Assembly (NCBI GenBank): GCA_964351625.1
Contig: CAYGOV010000005.1
Coordinates: 1 to 64,000 of the forward strand
From: Marinoscillum sp964351625
GTDB lineage: Bacteria; Bacteroidota; Bacteroidia; Cytophagales; Cyclobacteriaceae
Reading direction: 5' to 3'
DNA: 64,000 nt
Part shown: positions 7,213 through 22,099 of the stretch, piece after piece
How the letters are laid out: the number at the start of each line of letters is the position of its first letter
How positions within the stretch are numbered: position 1 is the stretch's first letter
Notes under the pieces: model-generated
What the model was told of the DNA's origin: nothing
Database searches by the model: none
What the model saw: the letters and a program-made list of their open reading frames with translations, nothing else
Position numbers and translations under genes: made by a program

Positions 7213-10200
7213 TTACCTCCTGATCATTAACCTCTTCGGCTTCCATTGCTCCTCTTCATTGAATACCTGAATGAGGTATACTCCACTGGATAGGTCAATG
7301 GTATTGATCTCTATTTCCATCTCCCTCATATGTAAACTTCCAGTTTTCACCTTCTTACCTGTCTGATCGTAAATCACCCAGTTCATATCACTACTCGCTG
7401 GCTTAGCCAACTGCAGCTGGAACATTTTATTCGCAGGGTTAGGATAGATCGCGAAATCCTTGTTATCAAGAATTTTGTTTTTCACAATACCCACAATCTG
7501 AATTGCTTCTTTGCTACCAGGAACAACGTCCGCATAATCTGCTTGCAAGATCAGTCCATTCAATCCAGCTTGCTCCGAATTATCAACTTGCACAAAAGCG
7601 ATTACTCTCAATGAATCCACATTAACATCCGTTGGAAGATCCCAATTAATTGTAATTGAATTTTGATCAGCATTAGGGCCAAAGAAGGCAGTTCTACCTC
7701 TAAACAATGATTTGGCAGATCCGTCACTCACGAAAGTATATCCAGCCGAGCTAGGCAACATTTTCCTTAATACATTATAATAAGTCTTACCATCATTCAC
7801 CTTTTCTCTTTCAACAACTGCAAACCTGAAAGAAACTTCTGACTTGGCAGGTAAACTAATATTTGATTCGAAAGATGCAGTTATCTCTAGCTCTGTCGAT
7901 TCTCCACCTATTGAAAGACTCGTGATTTTAAATCCAGCTGTATCCAGTGAAATCGAATTGAACTGATCTACACTCCAGCCCGGATCATTTCCTTTAAGTT
8001 TAAACTCTTCAGATCCTGACAAAACGGTAGTTCCCACATCAGAGACACCATAGTAACTCAACCTTGCTCCAGGATCAGAATTATTTCTATCATTGATCAA
8101 TGGATCAGTTCCTGCTAAATCAGTATAATAATTGATCCAGATAGCGTCATTGCTCAGTCCACTAGCTAACATCTCGTTTATTGAATCATTTGCAAACTCA
8201 GCTGGACCAGAATTAATTGAAGAAAACTGCTCGATCAAAATCTTCTTCTCTCTGCTATATAATTTGAAATCATCAAACCCAAAACCAGCTAGACCTGTAT
8301 TATCACCCACCAAACTACCAATCGCAAACCTGAACCTAACAGATTCTAGCCGATCAATTTTATGAGCTGATATTACCCACCCTTCAGACTTAACAGTCCA
8401 ACCATTGCTTCCTGGATTTTCGTTTTCACCTATAATATTGGGAAGATTAGAATTACCTGGAGAACTTGCTAAGTCTCTTCTATTGTACCAGTTTTTACCA
8501 GAGGAAGCATCTGTTTGATCATTGTAATTACCAACAAGTGTCCAAGTCCTACCATCATCCACACTTTGCTGAAGTACAACCCCGTCTTTCGCATTCAATT
8601 CATGTGCATGTAAAAATGATATAGTAGGTAATTCCAAAGGCAAAGTATTGAAGGCTGGTGAATAGATATATTGAGCTTCTAGAAGGTTATTATTCGCCTT
8701 ATAGGAAATACCATCCAATAAGGTTCCCCAATGATTCGAGCCATTTACACCTAGTACTTCAGTCCCATAATTGGCCACCTCAGGACCTAATTGCCAAATC
8801 GCTGGTTGGACATCCCAACCATTTACTGCTGTAGAGTCAACCACCCATCCATGCGATCCATTTTCGAAAGTGTGAATAACTGTTGAATTATCAACTACCT
8901 CTACCGTTTCTAAAATGGTAATATATCTAGTCTCAGAAGCTACACACTGCGAGCTGGAAACAAAATACGCCTCTACCAGATATGTACCCGGATCAGCAAA
9001 ACTCATAGAAATAGTATCCTGTCTGAAGACACCAGTTTTTCTCAATGATCTTCCTAGTGGTTGATTGATTCCTAATTCATCAATAATTAGGTATACCGAA
9101 TCAACCCTATAATTCACACTTGTTGATGTATTTTGATCTCTGAAAATAAAATCAGTTGTCTTACCAGCAGTCAAACCTTCCCATCTTACTTCAGGTATTG
9201 GATTGGTTCCTATTTCCAATGTTCTTGTAGCTAAGGTCACACAAGATTGACCATTTGTAGGATCATTATTATCAATGATCTCCACCACAAAAGTATTGTT
9301 ACCCGCTTCTATTTTATTATCCACTCGAGCCGCCTCCAAATTTTCGAGCTCCGGTTGAAACACAAATCTTACCGTAGAATCATTGACGAAAATCGGATCA
9401 CCAGCTGTTAATATCGGTGACAATGGATATGGATTAGAACGTGCACCGAATAAAGTCAAAGTAGCATCATTCACTTTCAAATTACTTAAAACTACTTCCA
9501 ACTGTACTTCCTGCTGATCACACGCTTTGAGAATCCTGAGCTCTGCATTACCCTGGTTAGCAATTGGGTGAAACTCTGGATAAGGATGAATCTCAACTCT
9601 GACAGGTGCCCGCTCACTTTCACAAGTTATCCCACCTATACTCACTTCTTGGCTAACAAAGATGGTATCTATCAAGCCATCCTTTAGGTCGAACTGAGTC
9701 CAGTCTCGCGTATAAGAATTACTTAAATCTGGTGATGCCGGTGTAGTAGTAAAGAAAGTAGACTGTATCGTGTCATTTTCATACCAATTAAATCTAGTCG
9801 TACCTATGCTAGGTCTTACACCATTGTAAGTTATCGCAATAGGGTTTGCAGCTACATCATCATTACAAGTTGGAGCTGGATCTATGGTAACAGGCATAGG
9901 AGGCATCTCCAGAATCACAATTTCTAGGGCATCGCTTTCACAACCCTCAAAACCAGCGATACCAGCATTGATATCTTGTGCTTGTGTGACTAAGAATCTG
10001 TAAATACCATCACCAGGAACATTCCTGAGATTTAAATCACTCGCAGTTGGAGCAACCCCCTCGAATATGAATGCGCCATCTGGCACCTGATCACCATCAT
10101 TGTCCTCATACCATCTGATAGACTCTCCAGCATTCCCCTCTCCATCTACTGTTATTCCATTATTGGTCACATCATCCTCACAGAAGTAAACAGTGGCAGC

Positions 10201-13200
10201 AGTAGTTCCTGAAACCACCGGTCTATTTGGTATATCATAAACATTAATGGTCAAGAATGCCATATCAGCAATCTCAGATTCACATCCAGCAAAGTCGGTA
10301 AGATTAGGATCAGCAATATTGGTACTTGGAGATATATCGTTGGTTTGAGATATCAAATAATAATAAGTACCCTGGGCATTAGGTGTTAACAGTGCAGTAG
10401 TGGTAGGTGCCTCTTTGCCACTTCCTACCAATCCACCAGCAAACAATGTTGTTGCAGCACTCTCTAGTGTAGTCCCATCCGAATTAGTTTTATAGTACCT
10501 AAAAGTACTATTTGGATTTCCTGTGATTGGGAAATTAACTCCATCTAAATCGCCTACACAATAGCTAGTAACCAAAGATTGACTAGAAGTTTCGTCAAAC
10601 GTAAGCGCTGATGGATCTGGAAACAACGTGAGGTTAACCTTAATTGGCTCACTCTCGCAACCTAAGAATCCTGTTGATGCATTTACATTTTTAGTCTGTG
10701 TCACCCAATAAACAAAAGTCGTAGTTGCGGATACTTCTGGGGTGAAAACACCAGCAGTTTCAAGCTCTGCTAAAGTTATCAAACGACCATTGAAAGCCGC
10801 AGCTTGCATCACAGCATCTGTACCAGTCTTTGGTGCAGTTCCCGTTCCGTCATCTTTGTACCATGTATATGCAGAACCTGTAAGACCAGGAGATTCTAAT
10901 TGTCCAAACTCTAAATTATCTCCGCTACACATGTAATACTGCATTTCATTTGATGCTTGAGAGTACTGTCTATTGCTTATGTTTTCACCCCCTTTAAAGT
11001 TTGCATCAACTGGCACATCTGGTATCGGATAAACATCAATAGTAAACTTGCGAAGTTCTGACTCACAACCATTGAATTCACTTCCCTGATTCAGAGTAGC
11101 TCCATCGGCTGGTATATTATCAAAATCCGTTCGGGAAATGTAAAAGGTCCGCTTAGAACCAGTCACAGCAGTTGCAACTGCGTCATAGTTCAATATTTCC
11201 TCAATAGTAGACGAAACTGTTGCTGAAAGTACGGTATCCATAATTGTCGTAATGACTGTACTTGCATCATTGTCATAAATTGTGTAATAAGATTCAGCTG
11301 ACTCTGTTGTTTCCAATTCATTATCAATCACTATATCTAACAATTGTACGTTGGTACCACTAGCTCCGCAATACTCATAGCTGTATCCAGTAGTGGCCAC
11401 CCTATTTTCACTTATATTGAACAATCCAAGATTGGGCTTATTGGTAGAATCACTAGCTATTAATTCCTCATCTACAGAAGGTACAATTGGATTAGCTCTA
11501 ATAATTATACGTACAGTTCTAAGCTCGGACTCACAACCATCAAAACCGGAACCATTGATATCTACGCTCGTTTTTCGAGAGAAATAGAAAGTTAAGACGG
11601 CAGCATTTGGTGTAGCTGTTCCAAACAATGTTGCTGGTGTGATTTCACTTCCTTTAATGCCTTGAGAAGCTAATGTAGCTGTACCAAAAACATCGCTGTA
11701 CCAGATGATAGTATCGGCATCAACTGTGGAAGCTGTAATAGTTGGAAGCACTGATCCTTGGCTATACTCCAAAAGATAATCATCGATAATACCATCCCCA
11801 GTAGTACTAAGATCAAAAAGTCCACCAACATTGGTGAGGTCATTTGTTAACTCAGGTTTATCGGGTTTACCTAACAATTCAAAATCAAAATATGCAGAAC
11901 TAGAACAAGCCGCAGAGCTATATGCGCTTGATGAATTATAGATAACTCTATATTTTCCTGACTCATCCTGAACAGTATAATCAGATCCATTCTGATCTAA
12001 ATCAGTCAATTTCAGAACGTCTGAAATCGCAGCAGTTTCAGCACTATCAACTATAACGCCAGTGAACGTTCGAACCAGCGAGTCATAATCAGTACCATCG
12101 AAATAATAAAGACTATATCCTGTATCATTGGCATTTCGATTAGTAGTTCCGTCCGCTGAGACGATCTGAACCCTAATATTAACATCTCCATCATCTGCAC
12201 AATAGTATTCATTCAGGTTAGTGATTGATACATCTGGAGTTCTATATATGGTAAGCACTTCAGACGAAAGTTCTGTGAGTGTACCAGTAATTTCATCAGC
12301 GATAATCATTGCTACCAATACATCCTTACTATAGTCTGTACCAAACAAAACTGAGGCACCAGCAGTATTTATGCTCCAGCCATCTATGGCTGTAGGAGTA
12401 GAAACATTTGAGGTATCCGGATTAGATCCTATTAAAGTAGTAGTGAGATTTGAACCTCTTGTTTCATTCACATAATCAAAGATTCTAATCGCATGAAAAT
12501 CTGGATCGGCTCCATCTGTTCCTCCTAAATAATCTACGTTTCCTGCATTGACAACTTCAAAGATTACATTTCCATCCTCTTCACATAGGCCATTGTCAGC
12601 GAGTGGTGTAGCGTCTGCAAATACATCAGTTGTTGAATTTACCAAAATTGGAATCCAGTAATTAGCCGTAGTTCCATCTTTTGATAAAGCATATTTGATA
12701 GTATCCCTTCCTATACCTGCCGCCGCAGGGATAAACTGAACAGAATAAGCATTGTCATTTGGTGCAACGGTGAAAATGTCATTGGCCTCAAAATTCGTAA
12801 GTCCTTTACCAGTAAAGATGGCCGTATGTGAAATAGGGTAAGACAACTTAAAGTTGGTACCTGTTTGATCATTTGTGGTGAATGATGTCGAAGATGCACT
12901 ATTCTCCAATCTAATAATCGCTACAGAATATTTAGTAGCAGCGCTTTCACAAGTCTTACCGTCAGTTACTGTAATCCAAAAAGAGTTAATTCCTACGCTG
13001 GTAGCATCAAGACCTAGTTCACTGAACGTAGGTAAATAATTGACCGAATCACTAAAAGATAGAATCTCATTAACCAATGCCTGATCGGTATATATCCTTA
13101 CAGTATTACCCTGAGTAAGCGCACCAATGTTCATTGGAGTTCGAGATGAGTTTACACTATCAAGTGCATAAACAGTAATGGCATCTCCCAATACATCTCC

Positions 13201-16031
13201 AATCGTACCATTACTAATTTCCAGAATATAAGGATTGGTCTCGCTTCCAGAAGCAGACGTCACGATATCTGGAGCGTCAAACGGTGGAATGGTTGTAAGC
13301 GTCGCGAAGGTTTGATTGTCCGATTCATTTCCTAGGTATACATCAGCTGATCCCCCTCCTCTTCTAATCGCTACATTTGTAGAAATAGAAGAACCCAAAG
13401 CGCGAACTTGTAAACCAGAGATTGTCAATTGATCAAGGTTTGTATTCGTAGGAATGGCAAAACTGATAGTCGCTGCGGTTTTACTAGTGTTATAAGTAAT
13501 GCCTGATCCACTAACACTTAAATCTCCTCCATTACCTGAAGCCGACCCTACTGTATTGTTAAACTCAAAATTGGCAGGTAATTCTAGTAGAATAGACTTA
13601 TTGCTACTTGATCTAACAAAATCTGTACTTATGGTCTCTTCAATTACAATATCACCCAAAGAAAAGTATTCACCTTCCAAACAAATATCAGCTAATGATG
13701 GCGCGGTAATTACAACACCACCAGAGGTAATATCTAGCTTGGTTGGGGTAGTTTGAAGGTTGAGTCCATCTACTAAGTCTTCTGTTACCAAATAAACATC
13801 ATAATTTGCTCTATCAGCATCTAAAGTGAATTCCTGAATAAAAGTAGTCCCTATAGCTGTCACATCGAGCGTGTCCAAGTAAACAAAGGAGGCTACTGTA
13901 CCTGACTTGATCTGTGCACTCGTAGGTGCTGCATCACCATCTGCAACTACTGCATAATATACATTCCCCAATTCATTGAGACTAACACTTAAAGTACCTG
14001 TCCTGCCTATTACCTGAGTAGATAAGATTGAAAAGGTTGGTGCCTGATCATCAAAAGAGATTGAATAAGTAGAGGAAGCTATATTCTTATTCCCTGCATT
14101 ATCGGTAACCTCGGCTGTGTCCAATTTGATCGTTACAGCGTTCGTTCGACCATTTGTTGGATCCACGTTCAATCTATACTTAGTAGACGAGGCACTATCC
14201 ACATTGATAATTACACCCTCTGTGATGCTGAACGAACTAGTCTGTGGCTTGGTAACTGCTTCAGAAAAGGTTGCGATGACAATGAATGGATCACCGTTCG
14301 TTACAGATGCCAATGAATCACTGAATGTCACAGTTGGCAATGTATTATCAATAGTTATTGCTCCTGATGTTACACTTGAAGCAAGGGTATTTCCTGAAGG
14401 GTCCTGTGTGGCCCCAATAGAAAGTCTGATTGCGACGGTTCCATCTCCAGTAATTGAAGGTATATCAATCGTATAATTCTGATTATCTCCATCATTAGTA
14501 ATGGTTGCGGTACCAACAGATGCACCTGAAGCCAATACAATAATATCATCTACTGTGAATGATGCATCAACAATCGGTTCGCTAAAGGCTACATCAAATG
14601 ATATCGCATCATCATTACTACCTGAGAATGTTCCGTTGGTTACAGCATTTCTTGTCAATGTAACCGTTGGCTTGGTCTTGTCTAGGGTAAATAAGGATGA
14701 AATATGTGCATTACCTGCAGTTGATAAATTATTAACAGCATTGTCCTGAATGCCAGTTTCCGTTAAGGTAATTCCCAATGTACCATCTCCAGTCACTCCC
14801 CCAATGGTCACCGTATAGTTTGGTGATACGCCTGAAACCGTTTTCGTTGTAGATGCAGTTCCACTGGTATTGACTGTTACGTCACCTGCTGTGAATGAAC
14901 TACCATTCAAATCACTGTTAAAGGTCAAATTGAAGATCAATGAATTGTCATTTGTGCCACCAATAGTGCCATTCGCAGGATCTTCAAGGGTTATTGTCAC
15001 TATTGGTAATGTATTGTCTATGCTGAATGTATTCGAAGTAACAGCTCCGTTTAAATCATTTCCTGCTAGATCTTTTACCGAAGCATTTGCTATCGTAATA
15101 CTCAAATCTCCATCACCTAATATGCTGCTGATGGTCAACGTATAGTTGATACTATCTGAACTGTTGTTGTTAACTAAATCTCCGGCTCCTAAAGCTGTAT
15201 AAAGAACCGCTCCACTAGCATCATTAACCGTAATATCTGTTAAATCAAAAGTAGCAACATCAATCTTGGAACTAAAGGCAATATCAAACTTTACTAAATC
15301 ATCATTGGTAGAACCAAACGTCCCATTCGTTACAGTTTGGCGAGTTATTGATACCGTCGGTAAAGTGTTGTCGATCGTGATCGCACTAGAAGTAACATTG
15401 GCTAATAATGTATTACCTGATGGGTCCTCAGTAGAACCTATAGACAGTCTTACCGCTATGGTACCATCGCCGGTTACGGTAGGTATGTTAATCGTATAGT
15501 TTTGATTATCGCCCGCAGACCTATCTATTGTTGGAGTGCCTGAACTAACGCCTGAGGCCAACACAATAATGTCATCTACTGTCAGAGACCCATCTACTAT
15601 TGGTTCAGTAAAAGCTACATCAAACGAAACAGCATCATCATTACTTCCTGAGAATGTTCCATTGGTAACAGTATTCCTTGTCAATACAACCTCAGGTTGT
15701 GTATTATCAACAGTAAACAAAGAGGAAACTTGTGCACTACCTACTGTAGACAATGTGTTTTTTGCATTATCCTCAATGCCAGCCGCATCCAAGGTAATTC
15801 CCAATGTACCATCTCCCGTCACGCCTCCAATAGTAACGGTATAGTTTGGTGATACCCCAGATACCGTTTTAGTTGTCGATGCTATCGTATTGGTACTGTT
15901 CACCGTGATGTCTGCGGCTGTAAATGAACTACCATTCAAATCACTATCAAATACAACATTGAAAAGCAAAGAATTATCATTTGTGCCACCAATAGTGCCA
16001 TTCGCAGGATCTTCAAGGGTTATTGTCACTA
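7213..16031 (-). CDS. Giant T9SS adhesin, C-terminal segment (to assembly gap)
   Basis: About 2,939 residues, the 3' part of one gene that begins at 33081. It opens with Ig-like domains built on the motif ITR-x-x-VTNGTFSGSNDD (13.9-16.0 kb), then a series of PKD/Ig-like domains in which C-E-S-(E/D) recurs at least six times (9.6-13.0 kb). Next come a beta-sandwich domain with FENGSHGW and SFLHAHELNAKDGVVLQQS (about 8.3-8.9 kb) and an Omp28/thioredoxin-like domain (about 7.5-8.26 kb) whose CxxC region is degenerate. It ends with a T9SS type A sorting domain: FAIYPNPANKMFQLQL, then IYDQTGKKVKTGSL, then SSGVYLIQVF and a terminal RLMIRR. The product should be exported by Sec, then by T9SS, and attached to the surface. 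The frame at the gap is explained by missing repeat sequence. Confidence 0.88.
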
Positions 16032-16186
16032 NNNNNNNNNNNNNNNNNNNNNNNNNNNNNNNNNNNNNNNNNNNNNNNNNNNNNNNNNNNNNNNNNNNNN
16101 NNNNNNNNNNNNNNNNNNNNNNNNNNNNNNNTCGTTACAGTTTGGCGAGTTATTGATACCGTCGGTAAAGTGTTGTCGATCGTGAT
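14250..16186 (-). repeat. 1,029-bp Ig-domain super-repeat broken by a gap
   Basis: Coding super-repeat of 343 residues (three Ig-like domains). Bases 14949-15002 are identical to 15978-16031, and 15327-15381 is identical to 16132-16186. The gap therefore replaces a copy of the stretch 15003-15326. The copies diverge more in between, so this array is older than the A/B array at 22-25 kb. Confidence 0.8.
16032..16131. other. Assembly gap 1 (100 N), collapsed repeat
   Basis: 100 Ns inside the giant minus-strand gene. Both flanks match the earlier repeat copy; the bases of that copy between the matches (15003-15326) total 324 nt, a multiple of 3. That is the value needed to join the frames on either side. 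A further whole repeat of 1,029 nt could also be missing. Confidence 0.85.
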
Positions 16187-19100
16187 TACAGGTGAATTTT
16201 CAGTTGTAGCTAAGAGGTTTCCAGATGGATCTTCAACCGAACTGGCAAACAACCTGATATTCAAATTACCATCACCAGTAACATTACTTAAGGTAACAAC
16301 GAATGTTTTATTATCTGTTGAAGGATTTGTGACAACTGGACTATCTGCTGATGGCCCTGAGCTTATCACAGTAACATCCGAATTTACAAAAGAACCAGTT
16401 GCTAAAACCTCAGAGAATACTAAGTCAAATGCCACAACATCATCATTTGTTCCCGTAAAACTTCCAAGTGTTACTGCCTGTCTTGTAATGGTTACCGTAG
16501 GTGTTGTATTATCGACTGTGATCGTTGTAGCATTTACCGTAGCTGCTAGCCCATTATTTGCTGCATCAAATACAGAACCCGCGGCTATGGATAATCCTAA
16601 GTCCCCATCGCCTGACAGTCCAGTCACTGAATAAGTATAGGTTTTATTATCCCCTACGGCCGTCAAGGTTGCTGAGGTAGTATCGAGTGTTCCTGATTTA
16701 GTAAGGAGAATATCACTTTTTGTAAATGTAGCATTATCGATAGGAGTACTAAATACGATCGAATATGAAATCGAATTATCGGTAGTGCCAGTCTCATCCC
16801 CACTAGCCAAAGTATTGTTAGTAAGAGTAACTGTCGGGGCGGTATTGTCAACAGTTACCTCTGGTGAGTCATCCCCAGCAGAAAGGAAATTACCTGCCTG
16901 ATCTGAGATTTTTGTCCCACCATTATTAATAACTGAGAAAGTTAAAGATCCATCTCCTGTAACATTTTTAAATACAAGCTTCCAAATTCTCGCATCCACA
17001 CTATCAGTTAATATGCGTGAACCTATTACTAAGCTACCTCCCGTAGTGATATCAACATCATCTAGTTCCTCAAAATCAACAACCGGTTCAGAAAAAGTGA
17101 TAAGATAAACTATACTATCATCCTTGGTAGCACTTGGAGATCCGTTAGTTGGATCTATCAATTCTATTGAAGAAATAGTAGGAGCTTGGCTATCCACAAT
17201 GACTGACCCAGATGTAGCAGTAGTGACTTGAGCTCCAACATTCCCCGCATCATCAGTAAAATTCAATGTGAAAGTAACATTACCAATATTATCCAAAGCA
17301 TCTACAATATATGAAGCCGTATAGCTCGATCCTGATCCAGTATATGAAACCGATTGATTGACAAATCCACCACCACTCTTGAATACCACTGTTGGGTTGC
17401 TTGCCAATACATCATCAAATGTAAGCGTAAGGGTGATTTCATCACCTTCCACTGCTCTGAGCGCACTAGCACTGTTATCTGAGGTTAGCACAACAGCCGT
17501 TGCAGTTGGGACAGTATTATCAATAGTGAATCCTGCATCAGATCCTGCTCCATCATAAGTAACAGCACTAGGCACATTCCCACCATAATCATTAATATTC
17601 GCAAGCGCAATACTAATGGACAAGTTGCCGTCTCCCGTCGCATTATTCAATGTTAGCGTATAGTTAATATTATCTGAGGTAGTTAGATTATCTCCGCTAG
17701 TAGTTACAGGAGTACCTGTTCCCGTAATCGTTATATCACCAGGAATGTCAAAAGTGGATGGATTAACTTCTTCAGAAAAAGTAATTTTATAGGAAACTGC
17801 ATCATCCTTGGTGATAAAACTACCCCCACTTGTTACTGCATTTCTAGTTACAGCGATCGTAGGCTGAACAGCATCACGATCTATTACTTCAGTAAATGAT
17901 GTCAATGTATTGTCTCCAAAATCCTTGATCACTGTACCAGAGGGTGTATAATTCACAGTCAGATCACCGAGTGCCGAAGCGAAAGATTGAAGTGTCAAGG
18001 TGAGAAATTCATCTTTGCTGGTACCGTCAGTTATGGTACTCACTGTATAACTATTACCCTTACCATCAGTAACGCTAAAATCACTAGCAGGTGAAGAACT
18101 GGTGATTTTTACAGGCTCATCAAACTCAAGTACTATGGTCGTATTAGTCGGGATGGTAGCTCCGATAACTGAAGGGTTGTCAATGTCTAAGTCAATAACA
18201 ACGGAACCTGATGCAGCAATATTTCCTCCAAAATCTCCTATCCCATCATTTCCTGAATTTTTTGCATAGCTGATTGTAATGTCTCCTACTGGTGCTGAAA
18301 TGTCTGTAAAAGTAAGCACCAATACAGAGTCCATCGCCACATTATCAACCAGACTCAATACTGAATAATCATTCAAGGCACCATCTAATACGCTGAAGTC
18401 TTCTTTTACCGCACCTAAGATTTGCACGGCATCATTGTATTTAATACTTATCTCATCAGCTCCATTGGTAGTCGCTGATAAAAAGGCTGGATTGAGTGCG
18501 TCATTTTCTATATCAAAAGAAAAATCATCGAGATCCAATGCTCCTCCGTCATTGATATCAGTGGTACCACCACCCCCAACTAGACCATCAAAATCTACAG
18601 TCAAATCGCCTATAGCATTCGAAGCATCATCAACTGTCAAAACAATATCATTTCCAGAAATGCCTACCGCCGTAACTGCAAAGTCGACCCCTATCCCATC
18701 AGTTAGCGTGAAATCTACTGGATTATCTGCAACTAAAGTAAGCGGCAAATTGGTCGTTAAGGTGACTGTGCTTGGAAGTGTTAGAGTTGCAGCAGTTACC
18801 ACCAAAGAAGTCTCAATCGTGAAATTCCAAACTGAGGTGCTATTAAATTGATGGGCACTCAAATTATTAGCTGCATCCTTAAACGCTCCTGAGTTGATTA
18901 AAACGAAATAATCAGCATTTGATGGAGTGGTATAGCCCAATTCCAACGTGTATTGACCACTGGTTGAAGATACACCATCTCCTAGTGTACCTAGTGTATT
19001 TGCATTCAAAGCAGTCAACTCGTAAGGATCAATTTGAGTTATGTTGATTTTCTTTCCACTTACTCCGGTCACTGTTTCTGTATAAGTAATTGTCAAGGAA

Positions 19101-22099
19101 GTTCTAGCAGCTACTGCTCCATCGTCATCAGCTGGAGATAGTCCCGTGGCAAGTTTCACTCTTGGGGCAGCCCCATCATTGAGTAAAGTTCCATTAGGAA
19201 TGCTCAGGCGGTTTGGACTTGAGCTAGCGTCATCCACCGATAATCCATCATATTCTAAGGAGAAAATCCCTGTACCTCGTGCACTGGAAGGCGTAAAGTC
19301 CAAAGTAAAATAAGCATCATTAGCAGTGCTAGTAACAGATGTAGCGGAAGTAGTAGCCGTACTAAAACTGTTCATTGCCTGAACCGTTCCGTAATTGGCA
19401 GCAGGTGTTACTTTGAAATTAGCCAAATCGGCTATAACATCAGCATCCGTAATAGCCTCACTTAATTGAATCTCTACCCTATCCACGTCACCATCCAAGT
19501 TAGTATCAAGCGCTTTTGAATTAATCACTATTGGTGCCGCTTTATCTACTGGGGTGACTGTACCTGCATCAACCATTTCAATTCCACCATTGGTACTTAC
19601 TATCCATGATCCAGAAGCTGTGGCATACGTAATGTCAACTGCAGGATTTGTTGTACCTGTGACTGGAGTTAATCCAAAAGTCTGAGTAACAGATCCACTT
19701 AAACTCAATTCTGTATTTACAAAGGTGATCCCTGGTATTGTAATAGCTGAAAATCCAGTACCATCATTATCCTTTGTAGTTACGCTTTTACTGAATGTCA
19801 CAAAAAGTTGATCAATGTCTCCGTCGCTATTGCCATCTCGCCATTCTGCAGAAGAAAAGGTTGGCGGGGAAATATGCTCTACTGCTAAGGCTGATGTAGC
19901 CACACTTGCATTTCCTGAAAGGTCATATGCAATAGCAGTAATATTATGTATCTGATCCAACAGCGTAATGTCTGTACCTACCGTCCAAACACCATCATTT
20001 CCTGCATTACCAAATCCAATTAGATCATCTGTTGTATTGCTATATATTTCAACTTTCTGAAGAGATTCTGCCCCAGATCCATCAAATATAAGGTTCGTCA
20101 AACTTGTCTTATTGTCACTATCTAGTGCCGCTCCTGTACTGGAGTTTATTCCATTATCTGAAGATGCCTGCAAATCTGGGATAGTAGGTGCAATAGGAGC
20201 AACATTATCTACAATATTGTCCTCATCATCTTCCAATATGGTAGTATTACTTGCATTATCGATCACCGTAAGGATGATATCCTGTGCGGATAGAAATTGT
20301 CTCGGTTTACTACCTCCATCTCCACCATTTACAATGGTGTATTGAGCAGTGTAATCACCACTCGACAAGGTGCCAGCTATTACGCCACCACCGAATTGGT
20401 CAAAATTAAATGACACGGATCCGACATCAGTGATTCCATCACCACCAGTATTGTTCCATGTGGCTGTCACTACATCACCAATGATGTAGGCTCCACTAGT
20501 ACCAGAACCGGCTGAGAGTGAAATATTACCCACTGTTAGTACTGGGAAAATATTATCAACCGATTCATTGTCTGTACCCTCGGTTTCGATATTCGCATTA
20601 CTTGCATTATCGGTTGCAACTACAAAAACATTTACACCTGCAGCATCTACTGCATAGGTTGATCCATCAGTGGAAGTAGTAATGGTATAGGTCGCCGTAT
20701 AAACATTTGAATTAACAGTTGCGGGTACTAGAGATTGAGCTCCAAACTCGCGGAAGTCAAAGGAGACTGAGCTAATATCTTGATTTGGAGCAGATAGTAA
20801 ACTGTTGTCCCATTGCGCAGTGACAACATCACCTACCTTATAGACTGTATTAGATGCACCAGACGGTGTAGATGTAATAGAAATTTCACCTTGAGAAACA
20901 ACTGGAATTATGTTATCGACAGAGATATCTTCATCATCTTCAGTAGTACCGCCAGAGTTGGTATTACCCGCATCATCAGTAGCAGTGACAAATACGTGGG
21001 CTGTTGTAGCATCTGCAGTAGTTGTTGACCCGTCTGTAGAAGTGGTAATTGTATATGTTGCTGTCCAAACTCCAGAAGCTTCTGTAGCGGTAACTACACC
21101 ACCACCAAACTCTGAGAAGTCCATGGTGACCCCTGCTAAACCAAAGCCTGTGACCACATCGTCATTGTTATCTCCTGTTGCCGCAGTGTTATCCCATTGA
21201 ACCTTTACTTGATCACCTACTACGTAAGTACTTCCAGTTCCTGAAGGACCAAATGTAGCATCAATGATGTATGTTATATTTCCAGCAGTAACAACTGGGA
21301 TTAATCCATCGACATTCAATTCTTTATTATCAGCTAGGGAATTTGTAGCTCCGGGAGTCGGTAGCGTTAAAACGGCAGAGTTACCGGCCAAATCGGCAAT
21401 AACGCCTGTCAAAGAATTTGTAGCCAGATAATCCAAATCAGAATTATCATCATTGAGAATTACTGTATAAGTAAAATTGAAAGTTGTCCCTCCAACTGTA
21501 TTTACATAATCTATCGTTTGACTTGTGGTCGTCGGCCCAGTAGATAATACGAGCTGTGGTGTTCCAGAAACTATTGTTACTGATTCGCTAAAAACAACTT
21601 GGATAGAGATTACGTCATCTACTTTGAAGATTCCATCAGTTTCAGATGAAGTGACACTGGTGACTGTTGGAATCGCTTCATCAAATATGAAAGTATTACC
21701 ACTTTGTGTTCCTAGCCTAACATTACCAGCAACATCGGTAATCACTGACCTTAATATTATCGATTCAGTTTCTTGCAGTCCACCACTTAAATTCTCGAAT
21801 TCTGTACCTGTAAAGCTTTGCGTATAAGTACCGTTAGTAATATCTGTTCCCGTAATGGTATAAGCAGCTCCTAGATTTACATATCCTTCGCTTTCAACAT
21901 TTGCTTGAACTTGAATTGTTCCACCAGTCAAAGTTGCATCATTGTCAATTGGAGTTGTAACATTAAGGCCAGTGTTGGTGGCATTCCAATATAAGGACAC
22001 AACTGTACCTCCAGTAGAAGTGGCAGTTCCTGTAGTAAATGAAGCAGGATCAACTCGATCAATGGTGAGCGTTTGTCCACTTACAGTGCCAGTGGTTGT
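16132..22099 (-). CDS. Giant T9SS adhesin, central segment (between gaps)
   Basis: About 1,989 residues that continue the same gene, open from gap to gap. It consists of Ig-like beta-sandwich domains of 100-130 residues. Recurring signatures are DNTxPTVTITRQAVT, F-S-E-x-V/I (the calcium-independent bacterial Ig motif seen in Big_5-like and related adhesin domains), D-x-A-G-N at domain ends, and a block of four domains with VGDVVTAQWDN and TTSTDGST motifs (20.3-21.3 kb). No catalytic domain is recognisable. Domains at 18.1-19.9 kb carry D-x-N-x-D-G-D-x-D loops such as DTNLDGDVDRVEI and DGNSDGDIDQLFV, likely Ca2+ sites. It acts as a long extracellular stalk. The GTG at 22000 is only an internal Val codon; the frame is open to the gap. 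Confidence 0.85.

Noticed and set aside
16013..22000. Apparent separate genes or frameshifts at the N gaps of the minus-strand giant gene
   Set aside because: Flank matching shows that the gaps hide 324 and 134 nt (minimum) of repeat, which restores a single frame; the GTG at 22000 is an internal codon.
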